A DNA stretch of 64,000 nt from JACKII01 sp965202745 (GTDB lineage Bacteria; Pseudomonadota; Alphaproteobacteria; Bin95), in the NCBI GenBank assembly GCA_965202745.1, contig CBDBCB010000015.1:142836-206835 (forward strand), written 5' to 3'. Shown here one piece after another: positions 27,894 through 38,338 of this stretch. The position numbers and the translations under genes are program-made. The notes under the pieces were generated by a model. The model was not told the origin of the DNA and did not search any database. It worked only from the letters and a program-made list of their open reading frames with translations. How positions within the stretch are numbered: position 1 is the stretch's first letter; each line of letters opens with the position of its first letter.

Positions 27894-28790
27894 CTAACCG
27901 GTCCGTGCGGCATTAGAGGCGATGGCGCTGGCGATGCGGCCGCAGACGGCGTCCGGGTACTCATGCCCCATGCCCCAGATCACCAGCATGTCCGCGCCCT
28001 CGACCGTGTCGGCGAGGTCCTGGCCACTGGCGACAGGTACCAACGGGTCGTCCTTGCCATGGATCACCAGGGTTGGCGCGGTGATGCTTGCCAGATGCTC
28101 CACCCGGCCATCGGCGCTCGCGATGGAAGCCAGCAGGTGGCGCAACGCGCCCGCCGGATTGAATGCGCGATCAAACAGCATGCCGGCTTTTTCGCTCAGG
28201 ACCGCATCGTTCCGCGGATAGCCGGGCGAGCCCAGAATGTCGTTGGCGGCGAGTGCGTCGGCGATAGCGCCATCACGCGTCCCGGCGGGGTTCTTTGGCC
28301 GGCCGAGCCACTCGTTGGCTTTCTCGGAAGGACGTGGCAGGCCGCGCCGCCCGCTGGTGGCCATGATGGAGACCAGCGTCGCCGTCTTTTCCCGGTGCCG
28401 GTAGGCAAAGATCTGCGCAATCGCGCCGCCGTTGGACGAACCGACGATATGGGCGGATTCAATGCCCAGATGATCAAGCACCGCAGCACCGTCATCCGCC
28501 ATGTCTTCCAGCTTGTAGGGGGCCTTCACCTCTTCCTTTGCGCGCGCCTGCTTGAATGCCGTGCCGATATCGGCCGGCCCCCAGTCGTCGAAATAGGAGG
28601 AAAGGCCGCAATCGCGGTTGTCATAGGCAATGACCCGAAAGCCGCGGCCCGCCAATTCCTGAATCAGCTTTTCCGACCAAGAAGGGATCTGCACACCGAG
28701 CCCGCCAACCAGCAGCAGGGCCGGACCATCATCCGGGCCATAGGTGACGTATTCGATTTCGACGTTTTGCGTACTGGGCGCGCGGGGCAT
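27894..28790 (-). CDS. Alpha/beta hydrolase
   Basis: A 298-residue hydrolase. The nucleophile elbow is GSSNGG (AHIVGSSNGGAIAQ, Ser near 118), the acid is in HGKDDPLVPVASG, and the histidine in WGMGHEYPDAV. The opening IEYVTYGPDDGPALLLVGGLG and the early YDNRDCGLSS are typical of the esterase/aclacinomycin methylesterase-like group. It lies in the catabolic run; the substrate is unknown. Confidence 0.9.
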   Translation of the reverse strand: MPRAPSTQNVEIEYVTYGPDDGPALLLVGGLGVQIPSWSEKLIQELAGRGFRVIAYDNRDCGLSSYFDDWGPADIGTAFKQARAKEEVKAPYKLEDMADDGAAVLDHLGIESAHIVGSSNGGAIAQIFAYRHREKTATLVSIMATSGRRGLPRPSEKANEWLGRPKNPAGTRDGAIADALAANDILGSPGYPRNDAVLSEKAGMLFDRAFNPAGALRHLLASIASADGRVEHLASITAPTLVIHGKDDPLVPVASGQDLADTVEGADMLVIWGMGHEYPDAVCGRIASAIASNAARTG

Positions 28791-28917
28791 GGCTGGGGTT
28801 CCTCAGAGCAGGAGATTGATTGATTGCCCCTATCGTGCCCTGTCAGCGCGCGCTAGTCACTCCACGATTTTCCAGTAGGAGTCCTTGCCCACCACCCTTG
28901 CCGTCGTCCTGGAAGTG

Positions 28918-30131
<1,214 letters not shown>

Positions 30132-30467
30132 GGGGTGGGTCTCCTACTTGATGCGCACACCAGGCGGGTGAGTTCGCCTCACAAAAGCCCAACGCTCGGC
30201 ATGCAACGTTTGTAAGCGGCGCGCGCCGACATTGGAGACATAAGTCGATGTTATGACCCCGGCATACGGCGGGCCCGTGCTCGCCGAGGGCGACGACTGT
30301 CTCCAGACCAACATTGAGAACGACAGCGAGTGCAGCCTGCATATGGCATAGGCCAGCAGATCTGGATCACTGACCGGCTTTTCTCTGAAATTATCCATCT
30401 GCCTTGTTAAATATTCGTTCTGCGGATTAAATGTACGAACATTCATCATTTAGGGTAGAAATAGAAG
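30132..30467. other. Intergenic region without a supported gene
   Basis: About 335 bases between divergent genes. A 101-codon frame on the minus strand has no recognisable domain and an unlikely composition, so I do not call it. The half nearest the GFA gene is AT-rich and probably holds its promoter. Confidence 0.5.
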
Positions 30468-30944
30468 ATGACATATTGCATTTCTGGTACATGCAATTTC
30501 GGTTTCGTTACTTATAAAATCAAAAACGATCCGATTTTAATTTATGTGTGCCATTGCGGAAATTGTCAGAGAAGGAGCGGTAGCGCGTTTGGTATGGAGC
30601 TGGTTCTGGCGGCTGACGACCTCGAAATTGAGGGCGAATTAGCCTGCTGGGAGCGTGTTTCCGCAGCGGGGCACAGAAACCCGGTCTACCGCTGTGCCGT
30701 CTGCGGCAATGTCATCTATGACCTTGGCGCTTATACGCCGGGGTTAGCGAAGCTCATGCCGGGGACCTTACGGAACACGCAGGACATCGAACCTGATGTC
30801 CACGTTTGGGTTAGCAGTGCACAGAGATGGGTCACTATTCCGCCCGATGTTCTGCAGTACCAAGAACAGCCGGAGGATTTTGGCGAAGTGCTGAAACTTG
30901 CCGCAGAAAATCGCACCCGAAGGCATAAGGGAGGCCGCGCCTGA
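30468..30944 (+). CDS. GFA-family (glutathione-dependent formaldehyde-activating-like) protein
   Basis: A 158-residue zinc-binding protein of the GFA/CENP-V fold. The zinc cysteines are in SGTCNFG, VCHCGNCQRRSGSAF and RCAVCGNVIYD. The first 40 residues use an AT-rich codon set unlike the rest. Some family members accelerate S-hydroxymethylglutathione formation, but most are of unknown role; the formaldehyde dehydrogenase at 52140 is not adjacent. Confidence 0.88.
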   Translation: MTYCISGTCNFGFVTYKIKNDPILIYVCHCGNCQRRSGSAFGMELVLAADDLEIEGELACWERVSAAGHRNPVYRCAVCGNVIYDLGAYTPGLAKLMPGTLRNTQDIEPDVHVWVSSAQRWVTIPPDVLQYQEQPEDFGEVLKLAAENRTRRHKGGRA

Positions 30945-31048
30945 CGCCTTCAATTAAGCAGCGACCATAATCCAGCAAATGGCAGGTAAACAGCGCCCTT
31001 AGCGATCATGCCTCGTGCTGGCCAACGATCGTGACTCATTACCTTAAC

Positions 31049-31246
31049 CTAAAGCGCCGGCGCTTCCCGGATCCCCTGAGGCACGCTGCGTTTCACATAC
31101 TTGCTATCCGACAACACACCGAAAAACTCGCCGTCCTCCACCATAACCTTGCCATTCCGGGCAGCAGTTCCAACGAAAAACACATGCTGTTCCTCGATAA
31201 ATTTCCGGTGCCATTCATCGACCTGGGCGAAGCGGGTTTGAGCCAT
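31049..31246 (-). pseudogene. Chimera of pyridoxamine-phosphate-oxidase-like start and hydantoinase end
   Basis: The 65-residue frame begins like a pyridoxamine 5'-phosphate oxidase-family protein (FAQVDEWHRKFIEEQHVFFVGTAARNGKV) and ends with the last ~33 residues of a hydantoinase. That end closely parallels the C-terminus of the intact hydantoinase at 32011-33435: GEFFGVLSDSKYVKRSVPQG against GQFFGALSDGKYVERAVPES. The join is at the shared NGKVMVEDG/GKV words. Both parents are incomplete, so this is a recombination or deletion scar, not a functional gene. Confidence 0.8.
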
Positions 31247-31317
31247 GCAAAGTCTCCTGTTGACTACCCCAGCGTTTCACCGGGCCGCTCACGGCAACAT
31301 GACAGCCTAGCCGGCAG

Positions 31318-31870
31318 TTACCTGGACCGCCGCGCGCGCTTCCGGCTCACCAAACCAACGGCAACCAAAGTCCCCGCCATCAATGCGAACGGCGCAGGCA
31401 CAGGAACAACACTCTGCGGTCTCAGCGTTAGCGGACTGGTGCCGATTATATCGTCAAACACGAAGGACTCTGCCCCACCAATTTGGCTTGTGCCATCGGA
31501 GGAAAATCCATACCGGCAACTGGAAACACCGCAGGCGTTAGCGACGGTGAAATTGGCTCCATTCGTCAAACCGCCGCTATCACGGAAAAATTGAGTGGCG
31601 ATAGCGCCGTTCCACTGGAACCCCTGGGTTGGTTGGTTTTCGCTATATCCGGTCCCGGTATCGCCGCCAATTGCCGACGTTGTAACATCAAAGCCATTCT
31701 GAGACGGCACAGGCAGAATATTGAATGTAAACACCCCCAGCGTATCGGCAAACGTGCCGTCAGTCTGGAGGGTGCCCGCTTCGCTTGCAAACGACCAATT
31801 CCAGACCAAGGCGTGCGCGTTAGCCGATTAGGCCCATTATGAATAGTATAGCCAAAAATATTGGTTTCAT
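31318..31870 (-). pseudogene. VPLPA-CTERM-type secreted protein, frameshift in signal peptide
   Basis: ATG 31870 opens a signal peptide (MKPIFLAILFIMGLIG) that runs into TAA, but the next frame reads ANAHALVWNWSFASEAGTLQ and continues for ~165 residues. The indel lies near 31822-31828. The mature part is beta-rich with a Cys pair (ACGVSSCRYGF). It ends in VPVPAPFALMAGTLVAVG-LVSRKRARRSR: the VP-x-PA motif, hydrophobic helix and basic tail of a VPLPA/PEP-CTERM sorting signal. Function unknown; likely an extracellular or envelope protein. Confidence 0.75.
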
Positions 31871-32010
31871 CTACTCGTATCCTTAAATGGTCTGGAGAGA
31901 TTGCGGAGTTCGTTTCACTTCTTAGCTGATAGATGCTTTTGACAATATGGCGGTTAGTTTAGGCCGACGCCTGTAATATTACAATGCAAATACAAAAGGC
32001 GTTGCGGTTT

Positions 32011-33435
32011 TCATAGCGCCGGCGCCTCCCGAATGCTCTCCGGCACCGCGCGTTCTACGTATTTCCCATCCGACAACGCTCCGAAGAACTGGCCGTCCTC
32101 CACCATGACTTTGCCGCGGAGCAGGGTCATGCAGGGCCAGGCGGTCATTGGGTGGCCTTCCCAGGGGCTGTAGTCGGTTTCGTGCAGGTTCTTGGCCTTG
32201 ATCTCACCGCGCACGGAGGGGTCTAAAACACAGATATCGGCGTCGGAGCCCGCCGCAATCGCGCCCTTCTGCGGGTACATACCCATGATCTTCGCCGCGT
32301 TGGTGCTCACCAGATCAACGAACCGCTCCAGCGAGTAGCCACGGCGGGTCACCATCTGGTTGTACATGACGCCGACGCGCGGTTCGCAGCCGGCATTGCC
32401 GCCGGTGGTGTCGTCGATGCCAGCCCCGATGGTCTTCATGTTGAGATTACAGCAGATTTCATCCGTCGCGACCGCGTTGATCGCGCCATCCAGCGTGCCG
32501 CGCCAGATTTCGTCCTGATCCTCCTGCGTCTTCAGCGAGGGGTAGGTGTGGTACATCTGGCCGTTCGGGCGTTTGTAATCTTCCTGCGTGTAGCACATGT
32601 ATTGGTGCAGGCTTTCGCCATAGATCGGCTGGCCCTTGGCCCTGGCATCGCGGATGGCCTTGACGCCGGTGCCCGCCGACACGTGCATCATGTAGAGCGG
32701 CGTCTGCTCCGCCTCCGCCAGGCGGATGACGCGGTGGAAGCTCAAGTCCTCGCTCAACTGGTTATGCACTTCGGCCAGATTGTGGAAGCTGGTGCGGCCT
32801 TCGCGGAACAGCTTCTCGTACATGTGCATGACGATGTCATTGTCTTCGGCATGGATGACGCCCAGGCCCTTGTGCGCGGTCAGTACCTTGAACAGTTCCC
32901 AGATGTCGCCGAAATGCACCATCCGGCCCTTACGCGACGGGGTGATGTTGGTGGTGAAAATCTTTACCGTCGGATAGCCGCCCTCAATCAGCGGCGGCAG
33001 TTCGGCAAGCGTCTCCGGCTCCAGATCACCCAGCAGCATGATGTGATAGGCATAGTCGCAATAGCACTGGTCCACCCATTGCCGGTCGCGCTCCGCAATC
33101 ACCTGGGTGAGCGGCTTCGGGTCCATGAGGGCGGCGAAGTCGATCAGCATGGTGGTACCGCCCCAGAGCGCGGCGCGGCTCACATCCTCCGGTGGGCCGG
33201 AGGTGACGGCCGAACCATCGGGCAACGGCATATGCCAGGCGCAATGAACGTGCGGGTCGATGCCGCCCGGCATGACGATCTTGGCCGTAACGTCCTTGAC
33301 GGTCTTCGCCTGAGCATCGGGGATCGCGCCCGGTGCGGCGACGGCAGCGATCTGCTCGCCCTTGATGGCGACGTCGTAGAGCCCCGCGCCTTGCGGGGTG
33401 ACGGCGGTGCCGCCTTTCAGGAGAAGATCGAACAT
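32011..33435 (-). CDS. Dihydropyrimidinase/D-hydantoinase family amidohydrolase
   Basis: A 474-residue metal-dependent amidohydrolase that opens cyclic amides such as hydantoins or dihydropyrimidines. The metal site is visible: GIDPHVHCAWHMPL (HxH), the lysine to be carboxylated in YPTVKIFTTN, HAEDND, and MHVSAGTGVKAI. The start at 33435 gives MFDLLLKGGTAVTPQG; an upstream extension is unlikely. The C-terminal part is the one duplicated in the chimera at 31049-31246. Confidence 0.92.
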   Translation of the reverse strand: MFDLLLKGGTAVTPQGAGLYDVAIKGEQIAAVAAPGAIPDAQAKTVKDVTAKIVMPGGIDPHVHCAWHMPLPDGSAVTSGPPEDVSRAALWGGTTMLIDFAALMDPKPLTQVIAERDRQWVDQCYCDYAYHIMLLGDLEPETLAELPPLIEGGYPTVKIFTTNITPSRKGRMVHFGDIWELFKVLTAHKGLGVIHAEDNDIVMHMYEKLFREGRTSFHNLAEVHNQLSEDLSFHRVIRLAEAEQTPLYMMHVSAGTGVKAIRDARAKGQPIYGESLHQYMCYTQEDYKRPNGQMYHTYPSLKTQEDQDEIWRGTLDGAINAVATDEICCNLNMKTIGAGIDDTTGGNAGCEPRVGVMYNQMVTRRGYSLERFVDLVSTNAAKIMGMYPQKGAIAAGSDADICVLDPSVRGEIKAKNLHETDYSPWEGHPMTAWPCMTLLRGKVMVEDGQFFGALSDGKYVERAVPESIREAPAL

Positions 33436-33709
33436 GGGTGCGCTCCGGCAGCGGATTTGATTGCTTACCGGAAAGTTTCGCGCGGGATTGAGCGGGGTGC
33501 AAGGGAAACTGCGCAACGTGCTCCACGCCCGAGGCTAAGCAAATTTCCTCCTGCTGCCTGTCCCGCTGGTAATCTTTCGATCCAAAACCTCAGCGCCAAT
33601 ACACGCCATGGTAGCGATTTCGAGCTTCTACGTACGATTGACTGCGCCTAAGTAATATATGTTTACTTATTGCAAAAAAGGTTTCACGTTCGATCAATGG
33701 AGAGAGATA

Positions 33710-33951
33710 ATGTTAAGTAGATTTGCGCACCGGGGCTTGCTAAAAACTATGGCTGCCGCTGTCCTGATGACTGGAGTTCTGGCGTCTCAAGCAAACGCCG
33801 CGACCATTTATTTCGGCGACGCTGACGGCAATGTCGGTCAGTACGATACCACGACCAACACGGTAAGCGCGCTTGGTTCGGCATCGACGATCGGGTCAGT
33901 CGGCCAGGCGCTTGGCCTTGCCTTTGACGCCGCCGACCTTGCCGCGTACGC
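33710..33951 (+). pseudogene. N-terminal remnant of a secreted (PEP-CTERM-like) protein
   Basis: From ATG 33710 (GGAGAG upstream) the frame gives a clear signal peptide (LLKTMAAAVLMTGVLASQANA) and a start TIYFGDADGNVGQYDTTTNT such as is seen in PEP-CTERM beta-propeller-like proteins. It breaks off at about 33950, where acyl-CoA synthetase sequence begins in another frame. The rest of the gene, including any sorting tail, is missing. Confidence 0.65.
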
Positions 33952-34875
33952 TACGCTGCCCCCTGTGCCTGGAGCCTCTGTACCCAGGCGCTCGGCGGTA
34001 CCGTCGTCATGATGGAGCGCTTCGACGAAGAAGCGGCGCTCCGCTATATCCAGCAGTACCGCATCACCCATAGCCAGTGGGTGCCGACCATGTTCATCCG
34101 CATGCTAAAGTTACCCTCTGAAGTGCGGGCGAAATACGACCTCTCCAGCCACCGAATGGCCGTTCACGCCGCTGCGCCCTGCCCGGTGGAGGTCAAACGC
34201 CAAATGATCGAGTGGTGGGGGCCGATCCTGCTGGAATATTACGGCGCGTCCGAAGGCAATGGCCGCACGTCGCTGGGTAGTCATGAGTGGCTGCAAAAGC
34301 CCGGCTCCGTTGGCACCGCGAAGCTGAGGGTGCTGCATGTGTGCGATGACGACGGCAACGAACTGCCACCAGGCGAGACCGGCCTCGTCTATTTCGAGCA
34401 GCCGGAACTGCCCTTCATCTATCACAACGACCCTGCCAAAACGCGGGAGGCGCAGCATCCGGTCCACCCCAATTGGACCGCCCTCGGCGAGGTGGGCTAT
34501 GTGGATGCGGACGGCTACCTGTTCCTGACCGACCGCAAGAGCTTCATGATCATTTCCGGCGGTGTGAACATCTATCCGCAGCAGATCGAGGATGCGCTGG
34601 TCCTGCATCCGAAAGTCGCCGATGTGGGCGTCATCCGCGTGCCGAACGACGATTTCGGCGAGGAAGTGAAGGCCGTCGTCCATCTCGCACAGGGAGTGCC
34701 GAAAGGCGAGGCCCTGGCAGCGGAACTCATCGCCTTCTGCAAGGAACATCTGGCGGGCTACATGGTGCCCCACTCCGTCAATTTCTGGGACGAACTCCCC
34801 CGGCTGCCGACCGGCAAGCTCTACAAAAACGAAATCCGCAAGGCGTACTGGCCGGAAACGGGCAAGCGGATCTAA
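33952..34875 (+). pseudogene. Acyl-CoA synthetase (AMP-binding), 5'-truncated
   Basis: From 33952 the frame reads YAAPCAW...ALGGTVVMMERFD and continues through the C-terminal two-thirds of an acyl-CoA synthetase: THSQWVPTMFIRML, EYYGASEGNG (A5), GEVGYVDADGYLFLTDRKSF and the lysine motif PRLPTGKLYKNEIRK. The N-terminal ~200 residues with the ATP-binding P-loop (STS/TGTTG) are missing because of a fusion to the upstream secreted-protein gene. Translation from ATG 34009 would give an inactive fragment of 288 residues. Confidence 0.85.
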
Positions 34876-34888
34876 AACGGAACCTCGT

Positions 34889-36067
34889 ATGTCATTCCTT
34901 CGCGATTTCTCGCTATCCACCATCGCGGCGGGTTTCTTCGTCGTCCTGATCGGGTATGCGGGCCCCCTGCTGATTTATTTGCAGGCGGCGAACGCCATGG
35001 GTGCATCGGCAGAGATGTTCTCGTCCTGGGTATTTGCCATCTCACTGGCCGCCGGGGTGTCATGCATTGTGCTCAGCGCCTGGCTGAAAGTGCCTGCGGT
35101 TGTCGCATGGTCTGCGCCGGGCACCGTACTGCTGATCAGTGTCGCGCAGACCCTGCCTTTCGCGGAGGTTGTCGGCACGTACCTGTTCACTGCATTGGTC
35201 ATTTTGGCCGTGGGCGCCAGCGGGCTATACGACCGCCTGGTGGCCTTGATTCCCCGCACTGTCGCCAGCGGCATGATGGCCGGCATACTGTTCCGGTTCG
35301 GCACCGATGCAATGGGCAGCCTCGGCTCCGACCCCATGATGTTTGCGGTCCTGCTGACAGCATTCCTGATTTTCAGTGTCGTAATGCCCCGCTACACCGT
35401 CATCCTGCTGCTCGGCATTGGCGTCCTGTTTGCGTGGATTGTCTACGACGTTCCGGTCGAGATGGTCTCTGCAACGCTGGCGACCCCGGTTTGGACAATG
35501 CCTGCGTTTTCCCTTGATGCCATACTCAGCCTTGGCGTGCCGCTGGTGCTGATCACGCTGAGCGGACAGTTCCTGCCCGGCGTCGCGATCATCAAGGCGA
35601 ACGGCTACGGCATCACCGCACGCCCGACGCTGGTCGTGGCCAGCCTGGTGTCTATTCCGGCAGCGTTCTTCGGTGGCATTACCGCAGCGCTTGCGGCCAT
35701 CACGGCGGCCTTGTCCGCCAGCCCCAGTGCCCATGCAGATCCCGCCCGCCGGTATACCGCAGGCATTGCGGCGGGCATTTTCCTCTGCATCGGGGCGGTG
35801 TTTGCCGGCAGCATTGTGGAACTGCTGACACTGCTGCCAACAGCATTGATCGTGCTGCTGGCAGGCCTTGCGCTGCTCGGCGGTATTATCAGGGGACTGA
35901 GCGACACCCTTGCCGGGCCCGGCGATGTGCAGGCGGGCCTGATTGCCTTCATGGTCACCACAGCGGATTTTAACCTGTGGAGCGTCAACTCAGCCTTCTG
36001 GGCGGTGATTGTTGGCGTTGCAGCGGTGCATCTGACGCGGGCGGCGGGTCGGTTTGTGAAGTCTTAG
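34889..36067 (+). CDS. Benzoate/H+ symporter BenE-family transporter
   Basis: A 392-residue polytopic membrane protein with about 12 helices. The opening LSTIAAGFFVVLIGYAGPLL, the WSAPGTVLL block in the second-third helix region and GISAPSAHADPARRYTAG-like segment (here ITAALSASPSAHADPARRY) identify BenE. It imports benzoate or a similar aromatic/aliphatic acid. It follows the synthetase remnant by 13 bases, so the two may once have formed an uptake-activation unit. Confidence 0.9.
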   Translation: MSFLRDFSLSTIAAGFFVVLIGYAGPLLIYLQAANAMGASAEMFSSWVFAISLAAGVSCIVLSAWLKVPAVVAWSAPGTVLLISVAQTLPFAEVVGTYLFTALVILAVGASGLYDRLVALIPRTVASGMMAGILFRFGTDAMGSLGSDPMMFAVLLTAFLIFSVVMPRYTVILLLGIGVLFAWIVYDVPVEMVSATLATPVWTMPAFSLDAILSLGVPLVLITLSGQFLPGVAIIKANGYGITARPTLVVASLVSIPAAFFGGITAALAAITAALSASPSAHADPARRYTAGIAAGIFLCIGAVFAGSIVELLTLLPTALIVLLAGLALLGGIIRGLSDTLAGPGDVQAGLIAFMVTTADFNLWSVNSAFWAVIVGVAAVHLTRAAGRFVKS

Positions 36068-36121
36068 TCTGCGCATGTCGGATATCTGGCGTCATTGCGA
36101 GGGGCACGGTGTAGCCGGACG

Positions 36122-36562
36122 CTAAAGCCCCAACTCCTTCAGCGCTTTATCCACCGCGTCGAAGCTCAGCAGCACGCTGCCATGGCGACTCTTGAAGTCT
36201 TGCACCGGAGTCAGAACCGCCATGTCTTCCCACACATCATCGGGCAGCGGCTGCTTTTCTTTCAGCATTGCCCGCATGGCAGCACCCATCCGCTTGACCT
36301 CGCCGACGCTCTTTCCGACCACGTGCCGCGCCATGATCGACGCTGCTGCCTGTCCCAAAGTGCAAGCCCGCACCACGTGCCGGTAGTCGGCAATCACCCC
36401 GTCCTTCACCTTCAGGTCCACCGTAATGCGCGAACCGCAGAGCGGGCTGCGCACGCTGGCGGTTGCATCCGGCTGCTCCATCCGGCCTTCCAGCGGGATG
36501 TTCTCCGCAAATCCCAGAATGCGCGCGTTGTAGAGCGCTTTGATCTTGGCGGCTTCGGTCAT
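36122..36562 (-). CDS. IscU/NifU-like iron-sulfur cluster scaffold protein
   Basis: A 146-residue protein of the alphaproteobacterial IscU-like group. Conserved cysteines are in VRSPLCGSRITVDLKV and VVRACTLGQAAASIMA; a third cysteine of classic IscU is not seen. Members are commonly located near hisI and folE. SufE lies 17 bases upstream on the same strand, suggesting joint work in cluster assembly. Confidence 0.88.
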   Translation of the reverse strand: MTEAAKIKALYNARILGFAENIPLEGRMEQPDATASVRSPLCGSRITVDLKVKDGVIADYRHVVRACTLGQAAASIMARHVVGKSVGEVKRMGAAMRAMLKEKQPLPDDVWEDMAVLTPVQDFKSRHGSVLLSFDAVDKALKELGL

Positions 36563-36579
36563 GGGCGTGTCTTCCAGCC

Positions 36580-37005
36580 TCAGGCAGCGGCGGCAGCCGC
36601 TTTGGCTTCAGCAAAGATGCGGGTCAGCATGGCGTGCAGACCATTGTTCCGGGTCGGCGACAGGTGTTCGTCCAGGCCAATGGCGTGCACAAAGTCCGGC
36701 TTGGCGCTCAGGATTTCGTCCGATGTGCGGCCGGAATAGATGCGCAGCAAAATGGCGATCAGGCCGCGGACGATATGGGCGTCGCTGGTCGCGTGAAAGG
36801 TCAGCGTGCCATCTGTCCCGGGCTCCGCCACAAACCATACCTGGCTCTGGCAGCCGCGCACCTTGTTCGCATCGGTCTGCCATTCCGACGGAAAGTCCGG
36901 CAGATTGCGCGCCAGGTCAATGATATAGCGATAGCGGTCCATCCAGTCGTCGAAGAAGGCGAATTCCTCGATAATCTCTTCCTGGACCTCGGCAATGGTG
37001 GTCAT
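36580..37005 (-). CDS. sufE: SufE-family sulfur acceptor
   Basis: A 141-residue SufE protein that accepts persulfide sulfur from a cysteine desulfurase (SufS). The active cysteine is in NKVRGCQSQVWFVAEP near residue 50, and the family blocks FAFFDDWMDRYRYIIDLAR and SGRTSDEILSAKPDF are present. The desulfurase is not in the window. Confidence 0.95.
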   Translation of the reverse strand: MTTIAEVQEEIIEEFAFFDDWMDRYRYIIDLARNLPDFPSEWQTDANKVRGCQSQVWFVAEPGTDGTLTFHATSDAHIVRGLIAILLRIYSGRTSDEILSAKPDFVHAIGLDEHLSPTRNNGLHAMLTRIFAEAKAAAAAA

Positions 37006-37024
37006 TGATACATCCCAAAAATAT

Positions 37025-37076
37025 CTTCACCCTGAGCCTGTCGAATGGCGTTTTCTTCGATAGGCTCAGGGTGAAG
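37025..37076. repeat. Perfect palindromic repeat (REP-like)
   Basis: CTTCACCCTGAGCCTGTCGAA and TTCGATAGGCTCAGGGTGAAG form a 21-base inverted repeat with one mismatch around a 10-base loop, in the gap between sufE and the cobW gene. This CTTCGACAGGCTCAGGGTGA-type repeat is widespread in alphaproteobacterial genomes. Confidence 0.9.
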
Positions 37077-37098
37077 AGCTAAACGCTATGCACAACCC

Positions 37099-38244
37099 CT
37101 AAACGAAGTTCACCTTGCGGCGGTCGGGGCCGGTGAAGCTTTTCAGCAGTTCCTCCAGGAACTCCTTCTCCACGTCGCGGGTGATGAAAACCAGCCGGGT
37201 GCGGTGGTCGTCGTTCGGCCACTCGTCCAGCATGACGGGCGGGTGGAAGACGTGCTGCACGCCATGCACCACCACCGGCCCCTTGAAATCCTTCACGTTG
37301 ACGATGCCTTTGATCCGCAGCAGGTCCGGCCCTTTCAGCATCATCGCCATGTTGATCCATTCCTCGAAGGCAGGCGCCTCGATCGGCTCGTCCATCGTCA
37401 CGCAATAGGCGCGGATCGACTCGTCGTGACGGTTCACGTCGTGCGAATGATCGTGCCCTTCATCATGGCCGTGGCCATCCCCGTGCCCGTGATCATGGTC
37501 GTGATGATGATGGTGACCATGCCCATGACCCTCCGCCTCCTCGCGGGCTGAGACTGCCTCTGCCTGCAGCCATTTCTCCACGTCGGCAATCTTGTTTTTC
37601 GGGTAGAACAGACCGGCGTCGAACAGCAGCGCCGGTTCGATCTTTCCATTCGCCGCCTCGTACACCGGCGCGCCGGGATTCAGAAGCTTCAGCCGCTCGC
37701 GCAGAGCCTTGGCATACGCCGCATCCGACAGATCGTTCTTGGTCAGCACGATGCGGTCGGCCACTGCCGCCTGCTTGACGCTTTCGAACTGCTTGTCCAG
37801 CGTACCCTCGCCATTCACCGAGTCCACCGTCGTGATCACGCCGTCCATGCGGTAGCGTCCGCTCACATACGGGTCGGCCATCAGCGTGTGCAGGATCGGG
37901 GCTGGATCGGCCAGGCCCGTGGTTTCAATCACCACCCGGTGGAAAGCCGGGATCTTGCCCTGCTCCGCCGCCAGGCTCTGCTTCATAAGGGTTTCCATCA
38001 GGTCGTTGCGCACGGTGCAACACAGACAGCCGGAGTTGATCAGCACCATCTCGTCGTCGACCTGCTCAACCAGCAGATGGTCGATGCCGATCTCGCCGAA
38101 CTCGTTCACGATGACCAGCGTGCCCTTCATATCAGGCTGTTGGACCAGATGGTTCAGCAGGGTGGTCTTGCCACTGCCCAGGAACCCGGTCAGGACCGAG
38201 ACGGGCAGGCGTTGGTCGGGCGCAGTGGTGTCCCAGGATTCCAT
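37099..38244 (-). CDS. CobW/COG0523-family GTP-binding metallochaperone
   Basis: A 381-residue G3E GTPase. It has P-loop TGFLGSGKTTLLNH, the metal site NSGCLCCTVRNDL (CxCC), and the NKxD-like motif VLTKNDLSD. A histidine-rich linker (about residues 240-275, HGHGHHHHHDHDHGHGDG) suggests binding of zinc or cobalt. The C-terminal CobW domain is complete. The start at 38244 is chosen by the family opening; a longer frame lies upstream without support. Divergent from hisI. Confidence 0.92.
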   Translation of the reverse strand: MESWDTTAPDQRLPVSVLTGFLGSGKTTLLNHLVQQPDMKGTLVIVNEFGEIGIDHLLVEQVDDEMVLINSGCLCCTVRNDLMETLMKQSLAAEQGKIPAFHRVVIETTGLADPAPILHTLMADPYVSGRYRMDGVITTVDSVNGEGTLDKQFESVKQAAVADRIVLTKNDLSDAAYAKALRERLKLLNPGAPVYEAANGKIEPALLFDAGLFYPKNKIADVEKWLQAEAVSAREEAEGHGHGHHHHHDHDHGHGDGHGHDEGHDHSHDVNRHDESIRAYCVTMDEPIEAPAFEEWINMAMMLKGPDLLRIKGIVNVKDFKGPVVVHGVQHVFHPPVMLDEWPNDDHRTRLVFITRDVEKEFLEELLKSFTGPDRRKVNFV

Positions 38245-38338
38245 GGATCGGTGCTTCTCTGTTGGGCTTTGAAGGCTCTCTATAGTATAGGCACGCCTCC
38301 GAAGCATCCCAACACCCGACCGGGAAGTGATTTTTCTG

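Noticed and set aside
30144..30449. 101-codon minus-strand frame between acyl-CoA dehydrogenase and GFA genes
   Set aside because: No recognisable domain, no good ribosome site, and position in a probable divergent promoter region.
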